Positions 52,391 to 60,607 of a DNA stretch of 64,000 bases are shown here, one piece after another; position 1 is the first letter of the stretch; every line of letters begins with the position of its first letter. The notes under the pieces were generated by a model. That model made no database searches. It had not been told where the DNA came from and saw nothing but the letters and a program-made list of their open reading frames with translations. The DNA is from JAJVID01 sp050247435 (GTDB lineage: Bacteria; Acidobacteriota; Blastocatellia; RBC074). Location of the stretch: positions 1-64,000 of the forward strand of contig JBFWUF010000031.1 in the NCBI GenBank assembly GCA_050247435.1, written 5' to 3'. The translations under genes were made by a program, and so were the position numbers.

Positions 52391-52877
52391 AGGGCGACTC
52401 CACAAATTTCCCTTGTTGCGCGAACTCCGCAACCTTCCGGCAAATCCAGGCAGTGGCTCCGTGCCATTCGATGTCCTCGGCAGTAACGAATACCGCTCCG
52501 CCAGAGAATTCGCTGATGCGCGGCTTGGAGCACGTCTCCGCCCAGGTCAGCGTGAAATACTCGTTTGGGCGAAATCGGGCGAGGAATTCCCGAACAAAGA
52601 GCGCAACGTGTTCGAGGTCACAACTCTCTTCGGCATACATCCACAGTTCGTGCTCATTCGACTCGGAAGTGAGTTTCCACTGAAATCCCAGATCGCCTGC
52701 GCCATTCAGGTAAGGTTCATCCTCCGGCGCACAGTGTTCTCCATCTTCGTCAAGGCTGTTTTCATCAAAGTTCGGCAATACCTGTTCGAGGTGTCGCAGA
52801 CGGTTCTCACACCAGACGCGCTCCTCTTCGTTTAGCCGACGGATGACTTCGCTGAACAGCGTGTAGTTGTTCGCCAT
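52371..52877 (-). CDS. Hypothetical protein, 168 aa
   Basis: GGAGAAGAAG precedes the ATG at 52877. The product is acidic, with a possible alpha/beta fold: VWCENRLRHLEQVLPNFDEN, ELWMYAEESCDLEHVALFVR, TLTWAETCSKPRISEFSGGA. I have no family name. Similar-looking proteins occur in plasmid-type neighbourhoods of this kind. It overlaps the YkgJ-type gene by 20 bases; 52878-52957 has no gene. Confidence 0.6.
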   Translation of the reverse strand: MANNYTLFSEVIRRLNEEERVWCENRLRHLEQVLPNFDENSLDEDGEHCAPEDEPYLNGAGDLGFQWKLTSESNEHELWMYAEESCDLEHVALFVREFLARFRPNEYFTLTWAETCSKPRISEFSGGAVFVTAEDIEWHGATAWICRKVAEFAQQGKFVESPYVADQN

Positions 52878-52957
52878 AACTTCTTCTCCAGGATGACGGG
52901 AGCCACGACCTGCTTACCGCCTTGCTTTTGAGGCGCCGGATGGTGAGACGCTAACGA

Positions 52958-53935
52958 TCAATCAGGCTCGTTCGGCATACCGACCTTTTCGAGCGCCGTA
53001 AGTGGCAGTGTGCGGTTGAGACGCTTCCCGGCGGCGTCTTTTTTGAATTCGACGCGCGCCATCCAGCAGGCTTCGGCAGCCGTGCGCGCCGTGCCCGCTT
53101 GCTGCCGGTTGCCTGACCAGTAAACGACGTGGACGCGGCCAACCAATCCTTTGACGCTGGGCCGAGACGGGACTTTCTGTCTGACCCGCACCCAATCGCC
53201 AGCGATAATCTCGACAGGTTTGGACGTGGAAGAATTAACGCGCTTGCTCCATCGTCGTTTGGTCGCCCTCTTCGGATGTGGCTGATACGGGCGTCCGGCA
53301 CGCCAGTCCTGTTTGCTCAGAATCTTCACCAGCCGCGTCATCAATGAATGTCGCACGGCTTCGGCAAGTTCTGCAGGCGGATGTTCCCAGTCAATCTCCT
53401 CGATGATGAGCAGGTCGGCGGGATCAACGTAGATGCACTTCGAGCCTCGCAGGTAAGGCATTTCGCCGCGATCCGCGTACTTTCTGAGGATGTGGTCGGG
53501 AACTTGCGTGACACGCATCACGCGGTGAAGCGTCCAGCCACGCGCCCTGTAGGTGTGAATGCCGAGATCGTAGAGTCGCCGATGCACTGCGTTGGGTGTG
53601 CGGTTTAGCGTTTCGGCCAACTCCTTGCGCGAGAGAATCCCCGCGCCTTCGGTGAGAAACCAATCTTCTTCCGGCGACCACGCTTCCCACGCGCGGTCTG
53701 TCTCAATGCCAATCGCCTTCCACGCTTCACGAAAGCTGGCAAAATACTTCAGCACGCCATAAGACGATGGGTACAGATTGCCGACGCCAGTACTGCTTTT
53801 GCCGGTGAACTGCTGGCGTTCCTGATACGCCGCGGTGGAAGTCGGCGCACATCCGAAGTCACGATAGAAGCGGCGCAATCCATCAAGCACGCGCTGCCGC
53901 GTCCACCACTTTTCTCTGTAGCTCGTGTGGCGCAT
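52958..53935 (-). CDS. Protein with homing-endonuclease-associated repeat
   Basis: This is a 325-residue protein. The N-terminal ~75 residues (WWTRQRVLDGLRRFYRDFGC, then SSYGVLKYFASFREAWKAIG) match the HNH-repeat domain found with homing endonucleases. The middle has a SANT/HTH-like helix set (WSPEEDWFLTEGAGILSRKE), and the C terminus is basic. No nuclease active site is visible, so DNA binding is likelier than cleavage. Its start lies 53 bases inside the ParB gene. Confidence 0.65.
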   Translation of the reverse strand: MRHTSYREKWWTRQRVLDGLRRFYRDFGCAPTSTAAYQERQQFTGKSSTGVGNLYPSSYGVLKYFASFREAWKAIGIETDRAWEAWSPEEDWFLTEGAGILSRKELAETLNRTPNAVHRRLYDLGIHTYRARGWTLHRVMRVTQVPDHILRKYADRGEMPYLRGSKCIYVDPADLLIIEEIDWEHPPAELAEAVRHSLMTRLVKILSKQDWRAGRPYQPHPKRATKRRWSKRVNSSTSKPVEIIAGDWVRVRQKVPSRPSVKGLVGRVHVVYWSGNRQQAGTARTAAEACWMARVEFKKDAAGKRLNRTLPLTALEKVGMPNEPD

Positions 53936-54839
53936 CGGTTTCGTTCCTCACCAGATGGTTGATGAATTGCGGCAGCGGGCAGGCGGCACAGATGTCCGCG
54001 AAGTTTCCCATTCCACAGTTTTGGCAGACCCCGTCGAATGCTTTGAGCAGATCAGAAAAACGGAGCGCGTTTCCATTGCGAGCTGACAGATCTGCCAGCG
54101 CATCAGCGCGTGTGTAAACGCCAGTCTGGCAATCAACCTCGTTAGCGCTTTTCTCCTTCCGTTTCCGACGGCGCTCTTTGTCTACGGTTGAATCGGTCTG
54201 TTCGGCTTCGACGATCCGGTCAACCATCTCCTTGAGTTTGGGAACAGTCAGCCGACGGGAAGCGACGAGATTGGCAAGCCGTTCCTGCCGGTCAATGTCC
54301 GCGATTCGAGTAAGCAAAGGCGCGAGCGTGATCGGCAGTTCGTTGCTGTCGAACAATCGTTGCACCGAGGGCGGCAGTTTGAGAATCACCAGCCGCGACT
54401 GAATGCGAGCCGCGTTGATGCCGAGCTTGCGCGCCACATTCATCTGCGTTTGCCCACCGGCAACGAGCCGCTGGTACGCCTTCGCCTCCTGCAATGGCGA
54501 AAGCTCTTCGCGCTGGATGTTCTCCGCGAGCATCACCTCTTCCTGCTCGACGGGCGAGTAATCCCGCACGATCACCGATGCTTCAGCGAGGCCAGCCAGT
54601 TCCGCCGCTGCTCTGCGACGATGCCCGGCAACAACCAGAAAGCCATCCGGCTTTTCCGGGTGTCGCACAACGATGAGCGGCTCCAGGATGCCTTTCTCTT
54701 TGATCGAGTCGGCCAACTCCTGAACGCTGACCGGATTGACCACGCCGCGCGGGTTGTGCGGATGCGGATAGAAATGGCAAAGCGCGACAGAAATGACGAT
54801 CTGGTTGTCAGAGGATTGGGTTTTCATGACTTTGTTCAT
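53883..54839 (-). CDS. PRTRC-type ParB/RepB/Spo0J protein
   Basis: This is a 318-residue protein. The ParB N-terminal CTP-binding motif is GHRRRAAAELAGLAE; the downstream ENIQREELSPLQEAKAYQRL and helix-turn-helix (QTQMNVARKLGINAARIQSR) are typical. The C terminus contains a four-cysteine cluster (GVCQNCGMGNF, ICAACPLPQF) suggestive of zinc binding and unlike chromosomal ParB. No ParA gene is seen in the window. It is upstream of the E/C/F genes in PRTRC order. Confidence 0.85.
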   Translation of the reverse strand: MNKVMKTQSSDNQIVISVALCHFYPHPHNPRGVVNPVSVQELADSIKEKGILEPLIVVRHPEKPDGFLVVAGHRRRAAAELAGLAEASVIVRDYSPVEQEEVMLAENIQREELSPLQEAKAYQRLVAGGQTQMNVARKLGINAARIQSRLVILKLPPSVQRLFDSNELPITLAPLLTRIADIDRQERLANLVASRRLTVPKLKEMVDRIVEAEQTDSTVDKERRRKRKEKSANEVDCQTGVYTRADALADLSARNGNALRFSDLLKAFDGVCQNCGMGNFADICAACPLPQFINHLVRNETDAPHELQRKVVDAAARA

Positions 54840-54843
54840 CGGT

Positions 54844-55083
54844 TCAGAACGCCAGGCTGATTGCCTCTTCGCCCGCGTTCAGCATTTCCTGCAACAGCAT
54901 CTCGGTCTGCTGACTGGCTCGACAAAGCGCGTTCAACTCTTCCCAATCCAGATCGGAGAGATTTTCGATCTGATGAAGCCCGCGCGAAACCGAGCGCGCT
55001 TTGTCACAAGCTTCAGCGAGAGTCTTTCTGTTGACGATCAGCGCGCCGACGTTCGATGTGTTCCAGGTTTCCAAAACATTCAT
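54844..55083 (-). CDS. Hypothetical protein, 79 aa
   Basis: The ATG at 55083 has GAGAGG upstream. It is a small acidic helical protein (LSDLDWEELNALCRASQQTE, MLLQEMLNAGEEAISLAF). It lies 4 bases before the ParB start, so the two are coupled. No family is recognised. Confidence 0.6.
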   Translation of the reverse strand: MNVLETWNTSNVGALIVNRKTLAEACDKARSVSRGLHQIENLSDLDWEELNALCRASQQTEMLLQEMLNAGEEAISLAF

Positions 55084-55133
55084 GCGCTCACCTCTCATTT
55101 CCTGTGATTGCCAGCCGTGATGTTCTCAGCAAC

Positions 55134-56237
55134 TCACATTCGGATCGGCATCAGAACGTAAGTGAAATTGATGCCGCCTGCTTCAACGGGCCGCAGACAG
55201 AATTGTGTGTTGGCATCCTTGAGTTCGAGCCGCACACGGTCGCTTCCCGCGACGCTCAGGAAATCCTGCAAGTAGGTTGCGCTACAGGCGGTATTGACCT
55301 CTTCGCCGTCGTAGCCAGCTTCGAGCATTTCACCGGCCTCGCCCGCATCGCTCGCCTGTGAACTCAGCGTCAATTGCCCGGTTTTGATTCCGAGGCTGAT
55401 GCCGTGCGTGCGTTGATCGGCCATCAACGCCACGCGCCGGAGCGCCGCTGCCGTTTCATTCGTGTCGAGTTCCAGATGGCGCGTGTTCTCTTTCGGCAGG
55501 ACGAGTTCGTAATTCGGGAAGTTCTGAGCGAGGCGGCGCGCGGCCATCCGGCGCTGGCCGGCCTCGAAGAAAACGTGATTCTCTGTCACGGCAAAGCCGA
55601 TCTCCCCGTCCGCATCAATCGCAATTCGCGCCAATTCGCCGACGGCCTTCCTGGGAATGATCGCGTCAATCGCCAGTTCCTTACCGAAGACTCCGTTCAC
55701 TTCCACGAGCGACAGGCGATGACCATCGGTAGCGACCATGCGCAGGTGGCTGTCGGCGAGTTCGAGTTTGACGCCATTGATGCTGTAGCGCGAATCCTGA
55801 TCGGCGGCGGCAAACAAGGTGCGCGCGATGATCTGCCGCAATTGCGCGGCAGGCAGTTGAGCGGCCATCGCTGGCGCTGTCGGGACATCGGGAAACTGGT
55901 CGCGCCCGATTCCATTCAGCTTGAAGCGCGCGCGTTCGCAGGTCAGATGGAGAACACAGTTTTCCTCCACCTTGAAGATGACCTTTGCCGGCGGCAACGA
56001 TTTGACAATCTCGTGCAGTTTTTTTGCCGGGACGCACAATGAGCCTTTGCCCGCCACCGCCGCTTCACAGGCGGTTGTCAGCGACAGGTCGAGGTCGGTT
56101 GCCTGCAAGCGCAGGCGATTGCTTTCGGCTTCAATCAGCAGATGGCCGAGAACGGGAATTGTCGCCCGCTTCTCGATCACGCCCTGCAGAAAGTTCAACT
56201 CTTTGAGCAACGTTCGCTGGTCAGTGACGAATTGCAT
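55134..56237 (-). CDS. dnaN: DNA polymerase III sliding clamp (second-copy type)
   Basis: This is a 367-residue protein from the ATG at 56237, the normal length for a beta clamp. Three repeats of the clamp fold are visible, with typical motifs VLGHLLIEAESNRLRLQATD, RMVATDGHRLSLVEV and the C-terminal FTYVLMPIRM. The host must have its own dnaN elsewhere; a clamp gene inside a cassette of plasmid/phage-like genes suggests an element-encoded copy that recruits its own helicase or polymerase. It shares the orientation of the surrounding ParB and DUF6744 genes. Confidence 0.9.
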   Translation of the reverse strand: MQFVTDQRTLLKELNFLQGVIEKRATIPVLGHLLIEAESNRLRLQATDLDLSLTTACEAAVAGKGSLCVPAKKLHEIVKSLPPAKVIFKVEENCVLHLTCERARFKLNGIGRDQFPDVPTAPAMAAQLPAAQLRQIIARTLFAAADQDSRYSINGVKLELADSHLRMVATDGHRLSLVEVNGVFGKELAIDAIIPRKAVGELARIAIDADGEIGFAVTENHVFFEAGQRRMAARRLAQNFPNYELVLPKENTRHLELDTNETAAALRRVALMADQRTHGISLGIKTGQLTLSSQASDAGEAGEMLEAGYDGEEVNTACSATYLQDFLSVAGSDRVRLELKDANTQFCLRPVEAGGINFTYVLMPIRM

Positions 56238-56317
56238 CACGGTTTCACCTCGTTTCAGGATGAAGGATTGAAAGTCACAGGAATGTTCGCCGCTGTTTTT
56301 CTGAGCGTGATTAAAAG

Positions 56318-57484
56318 TCAATCACCAGCGGGTTGTGCGGCGGCAGGAAATAAAGAGGGATGACCTGTGCCGTTGAGGTAAAGCAATGGCAGCCTTTCGA
56401 TTTCATCAGCGATATCGGTGTGACGTGCAGGCTTGCTCTTCTCCTGGGCTGTTTCCGGCTTCGCTGAATTTTGTGGCTTTGCCTTCGCGGGTGGCGCGTC
56501 GTGCAGCAACAGCCTGCGCGCCTGCGCCTCAAGCTCGCCGATTTCTGAGTGAATCGCATCCTGCCGCAGCCCCAGCAGATCGGCGTACACCTGCGCTTTC
56601 GACCGGATGCTCTGGTAAGTGGCCAGACGGCAGATCACCGTGTCTTCCCGCACGTTCGTTCCGTCTTCGGTAAGGCGGCGCAGATCCGCGCGCAGCCCGG
56701 CAATTTCGTCCAGCATTCCGGCGTGGATGGCCTGCACCATCTGGGCTTTGGTTTCCTGAAGGTCAGGCACGCCGAACGCACAGACGAACGGCTGATCGTC
56801 GCCGTGCGGCAAATCAGCAATCACTTCGCGCAGGCGGAACAGCTTTTCGCGGTTTCCTTTCGGAATGAAGTAGACACCGCCGTTTCGCCGCAACGCCGTC
56901 GCCTGAAGCGAGTCAATAATCCGGCGCGTCATCTCTGACAGGTCTCCGGCGATGTGCAGGTCTTTGAACTCCTGCCAGTAGGGTTGCAATTCAGCCGCGA
57001 CCTGCTGGCTTTCGTGCCAGGCATCAATGCGCCCGCTCGCGCTGGTCGAGCAAATCATCTGACCGGTCTTCTTTTCCAGCAGAATCCGCAAGTCGGTCGC
57101 ATACCCCAGGCCCAGCGCCTTGAAATCAATGTCTTCGGTTACGAGGGCGAAGACGAGATGATCGCTGCCCGCGCGGTTAATGACGCGGATAAGCGTACGC
57201 TGCTCTTCGTCAGCCTGGGTATGTTTTTGCAGTGTGCGCGTTGCCTGCGCCTGTTGCGCGCGGGCGGCAACCCAGGCTTCGAGCGCGCGGCGCAAAGCTT
57301 TGCGCGGCGTCGGCGGATCGGGCAGAAATTCGAGGAAGCCCGCACGGTCAAGCGCATCCCGGAGCGCAATGTGCTGCACGCGCAAACCGTGCAAACGCCA
57401 CAGCACCGTGTGCCCGACGATGGGAATCTGTTCCGTGGAAGATTCGACCGCTTTGAGGTCAGTGAAAGCGTTGGTTTGCGACAT
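56318..57484 (-). CDS. DUF6744-like protein
   Basis: This is a 388-residue protein. The N-terminal pattern (VGHTVLWRLHGLRVQHIALR, FLPDPPTPRKALRRALEAWV) and the alpha/beta core (GGVYFIPKGNREKLFRLREV) fit DUF6744 as I remember it. The C-terminal third is a charged coiled coil and Lys/Pro-rich tail. No function is known; members occur on phages and plasmids. It lies 12 bases after the VWA gene stop. Confidence 0.65.
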   Translation of the reverse strand: MSQTNAFTDLKAVESSTEQIPIVGHTVLWRLHGLRVQHIALRDALDRAGFLEFLPDPPTPRKALRRALEAWVAARAQQAQATRTLQKHTQADEEQRTLIRVINRAGSDHLVFALVTEDIDFKALGLGYATDLRILLEKKTGQMICSTSASGRIDAWHESQQVAAELQPYWQEFKDLHIAGDLSEMTRRIIDSLQATALRRNGGVYFIPKGNREKLFRLREVIADLPHGDDQPFVCAFGVPDLQETKAQMVQAIHAGMLDEIAGLRADLRRLTEDGTNVREDTVICRLATYQSIRSKAQVYADLLGLRQDAIHSEIGELEAQARRLLLHDAPPAKAKPQNSAKPETAQEKSKPARHTDIADEIERLPLLYLNGTGHPSLFPAAAQPAGD

Positions 57485-57496
57485 GGTTACGGCCTC

Positions 57497-59065
57497 CTAA
57501 ACCGAGAAGATCGTGTTGAGCGCGGGCAGATCATCGGCCAGATCATCCAGAACGAAGACCGCATCACTGATTGCGTGCAGCAGGTCTTCGCCTTGCGTCG
57601 TGCCGACAAGAACGCTGTATGAACGCATCCCGCGAACCGCTCTCCTTTTCTTCCATTCCTCCAGCATCGCCGGTTCAATTTCGGTCAGGCCGTCGCTGAC
57701 GCAAATCACATCGGCCTTTTCAAAGGCTGACTCATCCACCAGCTCAAGGGCTTTCTCCATCCATTCTTCAAAGACGGTTCCGCGATTGAAAAAATGCTCG
57801 GCGCAGGCGATCACCTCATCCGGTGTGCTGTTGCCTTTCGGGAACAAGTCAACGCGCAGATTGCCCGTGCCGGAAAAATGAATGACGGCGAAGTCGCGCT
57901 TCTGCCTGCGCGCGATGGACTGAAGCGCCAGCATCACAGCTTTGCTCCAAACCTCTTTCGTCATTGGGCCGCAATGGTCTTTCATCGAGCCGGACTCATC
58001 CACGGCCAGGATGAGCGGGCCGCGTCCTTCCGGTTCATGCCCAATCAGTTCGTACTGCAACAACCGGCGCTCGGCGAACTTCAGATAGAAGAGGTCTTCC
58101 GTTACCGGGTCAGCCAGCAACGCGAGTTCGCCGGGCAGGATGTGCGCCACATCGGCGCCGATGGTGATGGAAGTGATCTGACTGGGCGGGTAATCCACCT
58201 TCGACTTTTGCACACTCAGCGCGATGCGTTTGAAGCGGCCGCTCATCTCGGCAATCGCGCGGAGCTTCCGCGAACGTAGCACACGCTCGGCGAGCGCAAT
58301 TTTTTCCTGCGCATTCAGTTCGCGGTGGCCGTCGCCCTCGCCGCCATTCCGTGAATAGCCGCCAAACGTCGCCAGCGCGTTCTGCGTTGCTTCGGCTTCG
58401 GCAAGGGCCTCAGACATTCCTCGTCTGGCCGCCTGCCGGATGGCGCTCAGCCGCTCTTCGCAGCCCGCCGCGAGTTGCTGGTTAATCCGCGCGGCAACGC
58501 GTTCTTTGCGTTTTGCACTCGCCCGCGCTTTCTCGGCCTGCGCGCGCAGTTCCTGTGCCTGTTCAGGAGTTGCCTGACCGGAGAGTTCGTTCAGTGCTTT
58601 GGCCTGCCGGAAAAGGTTCTCGGCGGCTTCGGTGGCCGCGGCAAGCTGATTGATCTGTTTGCATTCTTTCGGATCGAGCGATCTGAGCGCCTGCTCGCTG
58701 GCGCCGATGGTGGCGATGGCGCTGAGCATCGAATCGTTGACCGAGCCGCTTTCGCGCAATTGCCGCCATTCGCTCGTCTGCATCACCTCTTCAACAATCT
58801 GGCGATTGATTTCATAAGCGGCTTTGAGTCGCGCCTGATCGTTGATGCGTGGCGCGCGTTTGTGAAAGCCCCAAAACAGGTCGCGGATTAGTGCAGGCGC
58901 AGTATTGAGGCTTTCGCTCGCAGCCGTCATTGTTCCAGCTAGTCGTTCCCAGGTCTCAGTCGCGCGGTCGAATTCCTGCACGTCCCAGGCATCGTGATGC
59001 AGCGTCTGCGTTCCATCTTTGATCGCGTCGGTTGAGATCAACTCTTGTGCGTTTGATTCCGGCAT
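57497..59065 (-). CDS. VWA-domain protein, ViaA-like
   Basis: This is a 522-residue protein; the ATG at 59065 has AGAGG 9 bases upstream. The N-terminal ~320 residues are helical and rich in Ala/Glu/Arg. The C-terminal VWA domain has a complete metal motif: DESGS (~residue 355), Thr in the PMTKEVW segment and VSDGLTE. The architecture resembles ViaA, the partner of the RavA ATPase. The ATPase gene ends 34 bases upstream. It is the second AAA/VWA pair in the window. Confidence 0.82.
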   Translation of the reverse strand: MPESNAQELISTDAIKDGTQTLHHDAWDVQEFDRATETWERLAGTMTAASESLNTAPALIRDLFWGFHKRAPRINDQARLKAAYEINRQIVEEVMQTSEWRQLRESGSVNDSMLSAIATIGASEQALRSLDPKECKQINQLAAATEAAENLFRQAKALNELSGQATPEQAQELRAQAEKARASAKRKERVAARINQQLAAGCEERLSAIRQAARRGMSEALAEAEATQNALATFGGYSRNGGEGDGHRELNAQEKIALAERVLRSRKLRAIAEMSGRFKRIALSVQKSKVDYPPSQITSITIGADVAHILPGELALLADPVTEDLFYLKFAERRLLQYELIGHEPEGRGPLILAVDESGSMKDHCGPMTKEVWSKAVMLALQSIARRQKRDFAVIHFSGTGNLRVDLFPKGNSTPDEVIACAEHFFNRGTVFEEWMEKALELVDESAFEKADVICVSDGLTEIEPAMLEEWKKRRAVRGMRSYSVLVGTTQGEDLLHAISDAVFVLDDLADDLPALNTIFSV

Positions 59066-59099
59066 TGCCTTCAACCTCTTTGTCCTTTTCCTCAAACAA

Positions 59100-60284
59100 T
59101 CACATCGCGCCGAGGATGAGCGCGCCGACTTTTTCGCGCATCACCAGCACCGAACTGATCGCCTTCTCGATCTTGTCGGTCGGTCGTCCCTGCGCGAAAG
59201 CTTGCTCCTGAAGCTGTGCGAGCGTGGCGTGAATGTTTTTGAACTTGTCTATGCCCTCGGCGACGATGGCGACCTTTTCCTGCGTATCCCGCCCCTGCTG
59301 GTGCGCAAGAATCGTCGTGTCAAACACGGAGGCGGCCTGATCGGTCAGTTCCGTGGCTTTGCCATTGATTGGATTCCCAATGCGCGCGCAAAGCCTGCTG
59401 ACGTCAGACTGCTGATCGGGCGCTGACCAGAGCACATGTTTGAGTACGATGAGATCGTCTTCTTCAATCGCGGCGCGCCCTTCGAGCAATGCGTGCGCGC
59501 GCAATACGCCGTGCGTCTTGCCCCAGCGCCGGTCGCTCAGCCGGATGCCTTTGGCTGCAAGGTCGCGGCGCAGGTGAGCAATTGCGTCCATGACCGATGA
59601 TGGAAGCCAAACCTTCGCCGCCGACTGCTGCAATGCGATGAGTTCGGACTGGCTGATTGTTTGCGACGGAACACCTGCTTGATGATTGGCGAGCAGATGT
59701 TGGAGCTTGGTGAACCCGCCTTCGCTTACGTAATCCACCGTCAGCCGCAGCAGGAAACGATCAAACAATGCTTCAAGCTCTGCGTCCTGCGGCAATTCGT
59801 TGGAAGCGCCGAAGAGCGAGATCAGTGGAACCTGTATGGTCTGCCTTCCGTTCTCGAACTCTCCTTCATTCATCAGGCGCAGCAGGTTGTTGAGGATCGC
59901 CGAAGACGCCTTGAAGATTTCGTCGAGAAAAGCGAGTTCCGCTTCGGGCAGTTTTCCGGTGGTGATGCGGCGGTAATCATCCTCTTTCAATCCGCTGATG
60001 GAGACCGGCCCGAAGAGTTCTTCCGGCGTGGTGAACTTTGTGAGCAGGTAAACAAAGCACCGCAGCCCATTGCCGGAAGCGTCGCCCACGCGCTGGGCAA
60101 GCTGTGTGATGAGTTGTGACTTCGCCGTTCCCGGCGGGCCGACCACCACCAGATTCTCTTTGCAGAGCAACGCAAGCAATGCCGCGCGCACAACTTCCTC
60201 GCGTTCAACAAGCAACGTGCAAAGCTGGGATTCAATTGCTCGCAGTTTACCGAGCGGCTCGTTGATGTTGGTTTGATTGGTCAT
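59100..60284 (-). CDS. RavA/MoxR-like AAA+ ATPase
   Basis: This is a 394-residue protein with Walker A GPPGTAKSQ (~residue 53), Walker B LAFLDEIFKA and sensor segments (FGASNELPQD). The C-terminal part is helical, as in RavA. The VWA protein encoded downstream is the probable partner; together they should act as a chaperone-like remodelling machine. The client is unknown. It is the second such ATPase in the window; the first is at 12801-13889. Confidence 0.88.
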   Translation of the reverse strand: MTNQTNINEPLGKLRAIESQLCTLLVEREEVVRAALLALLCKENLVVVGPPGTAKSQLITQLAQRVGDASGNGLRCFVYLLTKFTTPEELFGPVSISGLKEDDYRRITTGKLPEAELAFLDEIFKASSAILNNLLRLMNEGEFENGRQTIQVPLISLFGASNELPQDAELEALFDRFLLRLTVDYVSEGGFTKLQHLLANHQAGVPSQTISQSELIALQQSAAKVWLPSSVMDAIAHLRRDLAAKGIRLSDRRWGKTHGVLRAHALLEGRAAIEEDDLIVLKHVLWSAPDQQSDVSRLCARIGNPINGKATELTDQAASVFDTTILAHQQGRDTQEKVAIVAEGIDKFKNIHATLAQLQEQAFAQGRPTDKIEKAISSVLVMREKVGALILGAM

Positions 60285-60312
60285 AGCAAATTACTCCAGA
60301 CGAGTGAAGGGA

Positions 60313-60549
60313 TCAGTTCTGCCGCCCCTCGAACAATGGGCGTAGTGTTTTTGCCACGCGCAGGGTTTCGGCCAGAAAGAAGTTGTCGAGGACCTTGGGC
60401 CAAAGTTGCTCGAACGTGCTTTGATCCTTCGGCGGGTGAGCAGCAAAGTGCCTGCGCGCAATCGCTTTCCAATATCGAGTGATTTCTCTGACCAGCAATT
60501 GCAACTCAGCCGGATCAGGAGGTTTTGTTGGTCTGGGCTTTTGGTTCAT
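60313..60549 (-). CDS. Hypothetical protein, 78 aa
   Basis: Two ATGs are near; the one at 60549 has AAGGA 7 bases upstream. The product has a Pro-rich start (MNQKPRPTKPPDPAEL) followed by two helices (LVREITRYWKAIARRHFAAH, LWPKVLDNFFLAETLR). No family is recognised. It lies 28 bases before the RavA-like gene and 58 after the helicase part. Confidence 0.6.
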   Translation of the reverse strand: MNQKPRPTKPPDPAELQLLVREITRYWKAIARRHFAAHPPKDQSTFEQLWPKVLDNFFLAETLRVAKTLRPLFEGRQN

Positions 60550-60607
60550 CGTCATGTCCTTTCCGAAAGACACGACTTTGCTGACCGCTCTTCTTTTTGG
60601 TCGTAGC

